From: an uncultured Brachyspira sp. | Lineage (GTDB): Bacteria; Cyanobacteriota; Vampirovibrionia; Gastranaerophilales; Gastranaerophilaceae | Assembly (NCBI GenBank): GCA_900321895.1 | Contig: ONYB01000118.1 | Coordinates: 1 to 8,462 of the forward strand | Direction: 5' to 3' | DNA: 8,462 nucleotides | In this document: in pieces, positions 1 through 6,462 of the stretch | How the letters are laid out: every line of letters starts with the position of its first letter | Numbering within the stretch: the stretch's first letter is position 1 | Program-made: the position numbers and the translations under genes | Notes under the pieces: generated by a model | Database searches by the model: none | The model's input: only the letters and a program-made list of their open reading frames with translations | Told to the model about the DNA's origin: nothing

Positions 1-125
1 AAGCAATAAAAAAGATAAAAATTTTTCACTCCCCGTTCTAAAAGCCACAATATTTCTTATATATAACATGACTTTTTGTAAAAATTCATTAAAATAACAA
101 CAGCTAGGCGGTGTAGTTTATTTTT

Positions 126-158
126 GTTCGTTTAACTCCGTCAAACGGATGATTTTTT
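126..158 (+). terminator. Weak terminator-like hairpin upstream of the fliE operon
   Basis: Bases 126-133 can pair with 143-150, giving 8 pairs of which two are G-U. Alternatively TCCGT (137-141) pairs perfectly with ACGGA (145-149) around a 3-base loop. A run of six T (153-158) follows after a few bases. This would suit the end of a gene lying left of the window, separating it from the fliE operon. The stem is short and the T-run is offset, so it could also be leader structure or chance. Confidence 0.3.
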
Positions 159-210
159 GCTAAAACGCTTAACAAAATACCTATATATAAGGTAGAATAG
201 AATAGGAGGG
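157..210 (+). promoter_or_regulatory. Putative fliE operon promoter and ribosome-binding site
   Basis: The first 218 bases contain no gene I can recognise. Just before fliE there is a TATATATAA stretch (182-190) that could serve as a -10 element. It is flanked by ACCT (179-182) and AGGT (190-193), a short imperfect palindrome. A TTGCTA at 157-162 is a poor -35 candidate with a long 19-base spacer. The ribosome-binding site is clear: AGGAGGG at 204-210, eight bases before the ATG at 219. The Shine-Dalgarno sequence is solid, whereas the promoter is only suggestive. Confidence 0.35.
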
Positions 211-218
211 CATTGTAT

Positions 219-557
219 ATGTCAAACTTTTATCCAAGTTACAATTTATCGGACAGAATTCAACATACTAAACTCGATTCGGGTGTGTATGGAATGCCGT
301 CTGCCAGAATGGAAAGAATTGAATCTCCAAAGACAGGGGATTTTAAGGCAGTCTTTTCAGGATTGGTGGAAAATTTTAACACGGAAGTTAATGCTCCTGA
401 TAATTTGTTGAAAGATGTTATGTCCGGTAACACCAATGTTGATATACACGACGTAATGACTGCTATGGCAAAATCTGAAATTACCGTCAATATTGCAACA
501 ACAGCTGTTGGTAAGGTTATTCAGGCTTATGACAAAGTAATGCAAATTCAGGTATAA
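219..557 (+). CDS. fliE: Flagellar hook-basal body protein FliE
   Basis: FliE is the small helical protein that joins the MS ring and export gate to the proximal rod, and is itself an early export substrate. This 112-residue protein has the typical C-terminal FliE block: a VDIHDVMTAMAKSE segment followed by a conserved helix ending AYDKVMQIQV, matching the family pattern 'DIHEVMIAMEKA...AYQEIMRMQV'. The first roughly 40 residues are polar, variable and probably disordered, as is usual for the family. I chose ATG 219 because the AGGAGGG Shine-Dalgarno at 204-210 is eight bases away. A TTG at 213 would add two residues but lies only two bases from the Shine-Dalgarno. It opens the operon, with fliF starting 72 bases downstream. 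The injectisome counterpart SctI is possible, but the C-terminal pattern favours FliE. Confidence 0.85.
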   Translation: MSNFYPSYNLSDRIQHTKLDSGVYGMPSARMERIESPKTGDFKAVFSGLVENFNTEVNAPDNLLKDVMSGNTNVDIHDVMTAMAKSEITVNIATTAVGKVIQAYDKVMQIQV

Positions 558-576
558 TCTAATAACTAAAAACTGG

Positions 577-596
577 TTCGGACAGTATATTCCGAA
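577..596 (+). repeat. Perfect 6-bp inverted repeat (hairpin) between fliE and fliF
   Basis: TTCGGA at 577-582 is the exact reverse complement of TCCGAA at 591-596, with an 8-base AT-rich loop. It lies in the 72-base fliE-fliF spacer, the only sizeable gap inside the operon. No T-run follows, so it is not a standard terminator. It could be an mRNA processing or stability element that separates expression of the small fliE message from the rest, but this is inference. Confidence 0.4.
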
Positions 597-629
597 ATAG
601 ATGTTATAAAAACAGACCATGGGGATAAT

Positions 630-2279
630 ATGGATTTTCAAAAATTAATGGAAAACAAACCGCTATTTTACGGAATTATAGGTGGTATAGTGCTATTTTT
701 TGCACTGATTGTTACTTGTGTTATTGTTAATACTTCAAACAGCAATTCTAACGGAGCCGCAAGAGTTGTAAGCGAAAAGGTTATAAAAGAACCGTTAGAT
801 TTGTTGACTACGGACAATTTGGGCAAAGCTATTGAAATTCAAGCTTTGCTTTCAAGAGAAGGTATTGTTGCAAGCAGAAAACTTGACGGTACGAAATCTA
901 CGATATTTTTGAAAGAATATACCATGACTCAGCGTGATCAGGCTCTTTTGGCTATTGTTAAAAGCGGTTTGATGGATCAAAATACAGGTCTTGAAATTTT
1001 TGATAAAGGTGATTTTACTTCAACGAAAGAGGATAAAAAAATCAGACTCGTAAGAGCTATTAACGGTGAGCTTTCTCGTTTAATCAGAAAAATTCCGCCG
1101 ATTGAAAACGCATCAGTGTTTATTTCAATTCCGGAACAAACAATGTTTACTTCTATGCAAAAACCTGTAACGGCAACAGTTCAAATCGTTATGCCTTCAG
1201 GGGAAAAATTGGATCAGTTGAAAGTTAAGGCTATTACAAACCTTTTGTTGGGTAGTGTTTCGGGCTTGGAGGCTGAAAATATTGCGATTACCGATACAAA
1301 CGGTAATGTTTACCACAGCATTATGAATGCGTCTGATGAGATGATGGAACGTATTGAAGAAAACGATAAATATATGCAACAAAAAGTTCAAGTTCAGTTG
1401 GATAGATTAATCGGAAAAGGAAATTATGTTGCAACAGTAAGTACCTTCTTGCGTCAAGCTCCTGCGGAAAAATACAGCACGGATTACGACCCGAACAAAA
1501 AAGCATCTGTAAGTGAACAATCGTTTACGGAAGGTTTGGGTGATCAAACTCGTGACAGCAATAGAAACATTAATGCGGTAAGTGTTTATGTTCCGAACGG
1601 TGTTGCAGGCGGTGGTGCCGATTCAAGTCAGGACAGAAGCTATTCCCGTTCAGCTACTGAAACTCAATACGGAGTCAGCAAAACTCAATTAAACGAATAC
1701 CTCAAGCCGGGGATGATTGAAGATATTTCGGTTGCGGTAACTTTGGAAAAGAGTGTTTTGCCGCCTGATATTACCGTTGATGACTTGAAAGAACTTGTTG
1801 CACACGCTGCAAGCCCTAAAGTTAATCCTGCAAATGTTGCGGTAATCTTCTCGGATACGGTTGATCCTTACTTGGCTTCGGACAGACCGGTTAATCTTCC
1901 AAAACCTGATGAAAGCGGAAACCCTTGGTGGTTGGCTGTCGCTCTCAGTGCAATCGGTTTGATAATCGTGTTTAAGGCTGTATCAGATAAAGTTCGTCAG
2001 GTTCAAGATGCTAACGCTATGGAGGTTGAACGCTTGCGTCAAAAAGAATCCGAACAGGATAGAGAACTTTCAGATGTCAATGCACGAGCTGCTCAGTTGC
2101 AGAATAAACAGGCAGAACTGGCTCAAGGACTTCTGGAACAGCAGAACAGAGAATATATTGCGATTAAATCTCCGCAAGAAATGGTTAATGCTCTTGAAAA
2201 TATGTCTGCTCAACTTGATCAGGCAAGCACTGAAGACACAGCTGACAAGATTAAGAGCTGGATTGAACAAAGTAACTAA
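630..2279 (+). CDS. fliF: Flagellar MS-ring protein FliF
   Basis: FliF forms the inner-membrane MS ring that scaffolds the export gate and C-ring. The 549-residue length matches flagellar FliF and is about twice that of injectisome SctJ. There are two membrane segments, at residues 12-33 and 432-450. Between them lie ring-building domains: RBM1 around 52-125, RBM2 around 136-225 and RBM3 around 245-410. RBM2 contains the GELSRLIRKIPPIENASVFI block and IPEQTMF, the equivalent of the family's 'GELARTI...ARVHLVIPE.SLF'. RBM3 is split by a polar, Gly/Ser-rich insertion (about 275-345), as in other FliF proteins, and ends with YLKPGMIEDISVAVTL. The cytoplasmic tail (451-549) is a Gln/Glu-rich probable coiled coil ending ADKIKSWIEQSN. 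That ending echoes the usual FliG-binding helix, but the sequence is divergent. GGGG at 621-624 can act as the ribosome-binding site. Confidence 0.9.
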   Translation: MDFQKLMENKPLFYGIIGGIVLFFALIVTCVIVNTSNSNSNGAARVVSEKVIKEPLDLLTTDNLGKAIEIQALLSREGIVASRKLDGTKSTIFLKEYTMTQRDQALLAIVKSGLMDQNTGLEIFDKGDFTSTKEDKKIRLVRAINGELSRLIRKIPPIENASVFISIPEQTMFTSMQKPVTATVQIVMPSGEKLDQLKVKAITNLLLGSVSGLEAENIAITDTNGNVYHSIMNASDEMMERIEENDKYMQQKVQVQLDRLIGKGNYVATVSTFLRQAPAEKYSTDYDPNKKASVSEQSFTEGLGDQTRDSNRNINAVSVYVPNGVAGGGADSSQDRSYSRSATETQYGVSKTQLNEYLKPGMIEDISVAVTLEKSVLPPDITVDDLKELVAHAASPKVNPANVAVIFSDTVDPYLASDRPVNLPKPDESGNPWWLAVALSAIGLIIVFKAVSDKVRQVQDANAMEVERLRQKESEQDRELSDVNARAAQLQNKQAELAQGLLEQQNREYIAIKSPQEMVNALENMSAQLDQASTEDTADKIKSWIEQSN

Positions 2280-2300
2280 TTTTAAACAGGAAAAGAGAAA

Positions 2301-3368
2301 ATGGCGATACAAGGTTTTGATTACAAAGAATTTGCAAAAAATTTGGCATCACAAGCAACCGAACTTGTGCCAAAAGATTTTGATGCAAACCAAAGGGCTT
2401 ATATCACAAGTACCTTGCTGAATTTTGCAACCCTTGCGGGAGAGGCTTTGTATAACGATGAAGAGTCAAATTTCAATGCCGATCAGGCGGTAATGATTAC
2501 CCAAATCATTGCAGAATGGTCGTTCCATAAGTCTGTAGACCTTGTACGTTCCGGTATTCCTCAACAATACTGGGATCCGATTATGCAAAAAATTGCATTT
2601 ACCATTTTTGAAATCGCGAAACAAACCTTTAAACAAGAACTTCCGCAGGATCAGATTTTGCAGTTGATTGAACACCATGTTAAAAAGGCATGGTTAGATG
2701 CAATCGCTGAGTTAAAAGACAAAGGGATGATTGATGAAGGTTTGATGGAATATGCCTCAAAGCAATCGAATATTGATCAAATGATGCAGGAAATGCAAGA
2801 AAGCGGCGAAGCTCAACAAGCCCAACAGGCTCAACAACAAGCACAGCAAGCTCAAAATGTTCCTCAACCTGCACAAGCACAAGTCCCGCAAGCACAAGGC
2901 GGAGGAGTTCCGGCTGTTCAAGGTGGTGGTGTTCCGTCAAATACAAAAGACAAATATGCTCCGCCAAAACTCTTGAAAATGGTTTCTCTTGCTCTTTTAT
3001 TGAAACGAATGGATGAAGAGAATGTTCAATCTATTTTGGAAAGATTTGATCAAGATGTTGCGGGAACAGTAATTAAATATATGTTTGTGGACGGGTTGGA
3101 AGAAAAAGTTGACCCGACCTTAACGATGAAGTGCCTTGATGAAATTGCCGAAAATATTCCCGGAGCAACAGAAATTAATAAAAAGCGACTGGTCCAAGGA
3201 GTTAAAGAGGTTGTCCAAGGTATTCCGAAACCAAAACTCGACAAAATGCTTCAACTTGAAAGGCAGAATGTTCGCCGTTTCGTTTTTAATGCGTTGGAAG
3301 ATGAATATTATGATATGTCTGTAAGAATTGCTAACATTGTTGCCACATATATTAAAAGTAGTGTATAA
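2301..3368 (+). CDS. Divergent FliG-like switch/C-ring protein with Gln-rich linker
   Basis: This 355-residue protein sits where fliG belongs, between fliF and fliH, and probably forms the cytoplasmic ring under the MS ring. Residues 1-165 look all-helical and soluble, and I do not recognise them. Residues 166-220 are a low-complexity linker: a Gln/Ala run (171-184), a Pro/Gln stretch, then two copies of QGGGVP (199-204 and 207-212). Residues 222-285 (starting PPKLLKMVSLALLLKRMDEE) resemble the armadillo-like middle module of FliG, with helices in the pattern 'ALLLKRMDEENVQSILERF'. I cannot find the FliG EHPQ motif or the charged torque helix. The C-terminal helices (310-355) end NVRRFVFNALEDEYYDMSVR. 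The AGGAAAAGAG at 2288-2297 can act as ribosome-binding site, and the gap from fliF is 21 bases. The FliG link rests on position plus weak sequence resemblance. A lineage-specific ring protein replacing FliG is an alternative. Confidence 0.6.
   Translation: MAIQGFDYKEFAKNLASQATELVPKDFDANQRAYITSTLLNFATLAGEALYNDEESNFNADQAVMITQIIAEWSFHKSVDLVRSGIPQQYWDPIMQKIAFTIFEIAKQTFKQELPQDQILQLIEHHVKKAWLDAIAELKDKGMIDEGLMEYASKQSNIDQMMQEMQESGEAQQAQQAQQQAQQAQNVPQPAQAQVPQAQGGGVPAVQGGGVPSNTKDKYAPPKLLKMVSLALLLKRMDEENVQSILERFDQDVAGTVIKYMFVDGLEEKVDPTLTMKCLDEIAENIPGATEINKKRLVQGVKEVVQGIPKPKLDKMLQLERQNVRRFVFNALEDEYYDMSVRIANIVATYIKSSV
2811..2936 (+). repeat. Low-complexity Gln/Ala/Gly-coding tract
   Basis: CAA/CAG and GCT/GCA codons alternate through residues 171-197 of the FliG-like protein, followed by two repeats encoding QGGGVP. 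The tract separates a helical N-terminal half from the FliG-like C-terminal half and is almost certainly a flexible linker. Such tracts are prone to length change by replication slippage. Confidence 0.7.
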
Positions 3369-3380
3369 TAATGTTAAATC

Positions 3381-4217
3381 ATGATTATTAAGAAGAAAAA
3401 GCTGAACAAGACATTGGGGAATGTGCCTGAACAACCGCAGTATGACGAAAATTCTGCGGAAATTTCTGATGATATTTTTTCTTCTGTTGAACAAAAGATT
3501 TTACCCCAAGAAGAGCAAGAGACTGATTTACCTGACATAATTCAGGCTGAACGTGTTACAGAAAATAATATTCCTCAACAAATTCAACCCGAACCTCAAA
3601 AAGAAATCTCGGAGGAAGATTTGTTCAGCCTCGATAATATTGACTTTAAACAACGTCAAGAACGTCGCAAAGGTGATAGACGGCGAGGGTTTAGGCGTGT
3701 TGATGACAGAAATTTAATATCAAGAGCTAGAGAAGAAGCGGACGCAATCAGAGAATCTGCCGTAAAAGAAGGTTATCAGGCAGGCATGGAGCAAGCGAGT
3801 GAGGAATTGCAGCAAATTCGAGAAACCTTTGCTGCGTTTATGAATGCAAAACAAGAGGTTTACGAGCAAATAGCCCCTGATATTCTTGAAATCAGTGTTG
3901 ATATTGCTCAAAAAATCATTAAAAAAGAAGTGTCGGAAGACCCTCAAGTTTTGGTTAACAATATTGTTGACGTTTTGAAGAGTCTTTCAAAAGATGAAAA
4001 TAAAATAGCTTTAAGGGTAAATCCTGTGCAGGTCGATGTTGTAAAACAGCAGGTTCCGGAAATTTTAACAATCGCAGGGTTGGACGCGAGAGTATCAGTT
4101 CTTGCGGATGAAGAGGTTTCGGAAGGCGGATGTCTTGTGACGACATCAAACGGTGTGGTAGATGCGACGGTTGAAACTCAACTGTCCGTAATTTGTGAGG
4201 CATTGAAAGGAGTATAA
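3381..4217 (+). CDS. fliH: Flagellar export stator protein FliH
   Basis: FliH dimers bind the export ATPase FliI and tether it to the C-ring and to FlhA. The protein has 278 residues. Residues 1-90 are acidic, Gln/Pro-rich and probably disordered. Residues 92-106 form a strongly basic patch (RQERRKGDRRRGFRR). A long helix with coiled-coil character follows (about 112-185), including ISRAREEADAIRESAVKEGYQAG, typical of the FliH stalk. The C-terminal domain has the FliH hallmarks: ALRVNPVQVDVV (210-221) and GGCLVTTSNGVVDATVETQL (249-268), equivalent to 'GGCIIET..G.IDASLETQL'. The start at 3381 is fixed by an in-frame stop six bases upstream. I see no good Shine-Dalgarno, so translation may be coupled to the gene ending 12 bases before. 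The stop overlaps the flhA start. The partner ATPase FliI is not encoded next door, which is unusual. Confidence 0.85.
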   Translation: MIIKKKKLNKTLGNVPEQPQYDENSAEISDDIFSSVEQKILPQEEQETDLPDIIQAERVTENNIPQQIQPEPQKEISEEDLFSLDNIDFKQRQERRKGDRRRGFRRVDDRNLISRAREEADAIRESAVKEGYQAGMEQASEELQQIRETFAAFMNAKQEVYEQIAPDILEISVDIAQKIIKKEVSEDPQVLVNNIVDVLKSLSKDENKIALRVNPVQVDVVKQQVPEILTIAGLDARVSVLADEEVSEGGCLVTTSNGVVDATVETQLSVICEALKGV

Positions 4218-6322
4218 TGGCACAAGGACAAGCTCCAAGCAGTAGCGGAAATCCGATGAGTGAATTGTTCATGGCATTGTTCGTTTTGGCATTGCTGTTA
4301 ATTTTGCTTGTCGAATTGCCGAACTGGATTATTAACTTTTGTATTTGTCTTAATATTACACTCGGTATTGTCCTTTTGATGTTTGCCCTTTATGTTAAAA
4401 AGACTCTTGAATTATCTTCATTCCCGTCAATTATCCTTATCGGTACTATGTTTCGACTGGTATTGTCAATCGCCTCCACAAGGTTGATTTTGGCAAAAGG
4501 AGAAGCCGGCGAAGTAATTCACGCTTTTGGTACATTCGTTACCGGCGGTAACATGGTAGTAGGTGGTGTAATCTTCTTAATCATCACGGTTGTACAGTTT
4601 ATGGTAATCACAAAAGGTGCTGAACGTATCGCTGAAGTTTCTGCACGTTTCGCCTTAGATGCTATGCCTGGGAAACAGATGACAATCGACGCTGACTTTA
4701 ACGCAGGATTGATTTCTCCGGAAGAAGCTACCAAAAAGCGTGAAGACCTGTCCAGAGAATCAAACCTCTTCGGTAGTATGGATGGTGCGATGAAGTTCGT
4801 AAAAGGGGATACCATCGCAGGTATTATTATCGTAATGATTAACATTATCGGCGGTTTGTGCGTCGGATGTATTATGAACCAAATGCAGATTGCGGATGCT
4901 GTTTCTAAATATACAATCCTGACAATCGGTGATGGTCTTGCATCTCAGGTTCCGTCACTGTTGATGTCAATCGCAGCGGGTATCTTTATGACACGTTCTT
5001 CTGCACAGAGCGACTCTTTGGGTTCTGATGTAGCCTCTCAGATTATGAGTAAACCTTACGCCCTCTTCTTTGCGGGCGGATTCTTGATATTTATGGCTTT
5101 GACTTCTGGTTATACGGGTTTGCCGTGGTTGCCGTTCTTGTTAATGGGTGTAGGGCTCGGCGTTGCTGGGTTCTCTGTTCTTATTAATGCAGATGTCCAA
5201 TCACAACTCGGTCAGTTGGAAAATGTTCGTCAAAACATGCAGGATTTGGTTAACCCGAACAGAATGTACGAAAGACTGGGTGTTGACGTTTTGAGTTTGC
5301 AAGTTGGTGCAAACCTGCTTGTAATTGCCGACCCTGATCAGGAAGGTCAACTTCTTGCAAAAATTGCCGCACTTCGTCAGAGAGTTACGGATGAACTCGG
5401 ATATATTTTGCCGAATATCAGAATTATGGATTCTTCTGCACTTGACGCAAATGAATATATGATTTCTATTCGTGGTAACACTGTTGCAACAGGATATGTA
5501 TACCCCGGACGACTTATGGTGGTTGCTGATCAATGGGATGCTGTTAAAAAAGAAGTTCCGGAGGACGCAATTATCGGTATTGAGCCGACGTATCAAACGC
5601 AGGCATATTGGGTTTCACCTGATGATGCAAAAGCTGTTCGTTCAGTCACGGCAATCGATTCAACAGACGTTATTGTTACTCACTTGCAGGAATGTGTAAG
5701 AAAACACGTTGATGAGGTTATGACAAAAACCGATGTTCTTAAGCTTATGGAACTTGTTCGCTCTCAAGACCCGACTCTTGTTAACGACCTTGTTCCGACA
5801 ATTATTTCTACAAGTGATTTGAGAAAAATCTTTGTTAATCTTATCAGAGAAAAAGTTTCGATTAAGGATATTATTTTTGTGTTTGAAAGACTTTGCGATT
5901 ATGCAAGATTTTCAAAAGAACCTGATATTTTGTCAGAACGTTTGAGAGCAGCATTAGGTCGTCAAATTTGTTTGTCAAATGTCGGAGATGATAAAGTTCT
6001 TTATGCTTTGACACTTTCTCCTGATTGGGAAAAAATTCTTGATGACAGTTGTCAGAGAACCGAGTTGGGTACAATGTTCTTGTTGAACCCAATGCAGGTA
6101 CAAGAATTGATTGAAAGTGCTGCAACAACAATGATTAGTGCACAGCAGGCATGTGGGCATCAGCCTGTAATTTTATGTTCACCACGTATAAGGTTGCCGT
6201 TGTATCAATTATTAGAACGACATATTCCGACTATTGTCGTAATTTCTTATTCTGAATTAATTACGGATATTAAGGTTGAGGCTGTCGATACAATCGGCGA
6301 TAATGCCCCAACTGAGTTGTAG
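4217..6322 (+). CDS. flhA: Flagellar/type III export gate protein FlhA
   Basis: FlhA (SctV in injectisomes) forms the nonameric ring of the type III export gate and couples proton flow to protein export. The 701-residue length is standard. Residues 15-322 hold about eight membrane segments. The FHIPEP-family signature is intact at 136-160 (ERIAEVSARFALDAMPGKQM then TIDAD), followed by NAGLI as in flagellar FlhA. KFVKGDTIAG at 193-202 contains D198, which I align with the essential cytoplasmic Asp of FlhA. The cytoplasmic domain (about 345-701) is present in full, with VSIKDIIFVFERL (547-559) and a terminal IPTIVVISYSELITD. The 'GRQEV' segment of FlhA is replaced by TKTDV (503-507), and SMDGAMKFVKGD resembles SctV proteins, so the sequence is divergent. 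The start overlaps the fliH stop by one base (TAATG), with GGAG at 4209-4212 as ribosome-binding site. It is the last gene of the operon. Confidence 0.92.
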   Translation: MAQGQAPSSSGNPMSELFMALFVLALLLILLVELPNWIINFCICLNITLGIVLLMFALYVKKTLELSSFPSIILIGTMFRLVLSIASTRLILAKGEAGEVIHAFGTFVTGGNMVVGGVIFLIITVVQFMVITKGAERIAEVSARFALDAMPGKQMTIDADFNAGLISPEEATKKREDLSRESNLFGSMDGAMKFVKGDTIAGIIIVMINIIGGLCVGCIMNQMQIADAVSKYTILTIGDGLASQVPSLLMSIAAGIFMTRSSAQSDSLGSDVASQIMSKPYALFFAGGFLIFMALTSGYTGLPWLPFLLMGVGLGVAGFSVLINADVQSQLGQLENVRQNMQDLVNPNRMYERLGVDVLSLQVGANLLVIADPDQEGQLLAKIAALRQRVTDELGYILPNIRIMDSSALDANEYMISIRGNTVATGYVYPGRLMVVADQWDAVKKEVPEDAIIGIEPTYQTQAYWVSPDDAKAVRSVTAIDSTDVIVTHLQECVRKHVDEVMTKTDVLKLMELVRSQDPTLVNDLVPTIISTSDLRKIFVNLIREKVSIKDIIFVFERLCDYARFSKEPDILSERLRAALGRQICLSNVGDDKVLYALTLSPDWEKILDDSCQRTELGTMFLLNPMQVQELIESAATTMISAQQACGHQPVILCSPRIRLPLYQLLERHIPTIVVISYSELITDIKVEAVDTIGDNAPTEL

Positions 6323-6462
6323 TTCTGCCATTTGTAATCATCATTTTGAAATTGTTTAATATTTTAGTTAACAAAAATATACAAAAAATCAATTTTTTTG
6401 TGCCAAATGTTTTTATATATGTGGTTGGTTAATGTATTAATTTATAAAGATTAGGGTAAGTT
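6323..6462 (+). other. AT-rich intergenic spacer with A/T inverted repeat
   Basis: This 140-base gap between flhA and the next same-strand gene is nearly all A and T. An inverted repeat, ACAAAAAAT (6381-6389) against ATTTTTTTGT (6392-6401), could form a weak hairpin. It has no G/C-rich stem, so it is a poor intrinsic terminator. TATATA (6414-6419) and TATAAA (6443-6448) are possible -10 boxes, but I find no -35 at the right spacing. The spacer leaves open whether the downstream gene is read from the operon or from its own promoter. Confidence 0.4.

Noticed and set aside
1..212. A gene at the left edge
   Set aside because: I see no open frame with a recognisable product in the first 212 bases. 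Only AT-rich DNA and a possible hairpin are present.
213..218. TTG start adding two residues to FliE
   Set aside because: It lies only two bases from the Shine-Dalgarno sequence, while ATG 219 has an ideal eight-base spacing.
630..2279. Injectisome ring protein SctJ instead of FliF
   Set aside because: SctJ is a roughly 250-residue lipoprotein. This protein has 549 residues, two membrane segments, no lipobox and a FliF-type RBM3 with a cytoplasmic tail.
2008..2421. A 137-codon open frame overlapping the fliF-fliG-like junction
   Set aside because: It overlaps the end of fliF and the start of the next gene, both strongly supported, and its translation has no recognisable domain. It is a shadow of the other frames.
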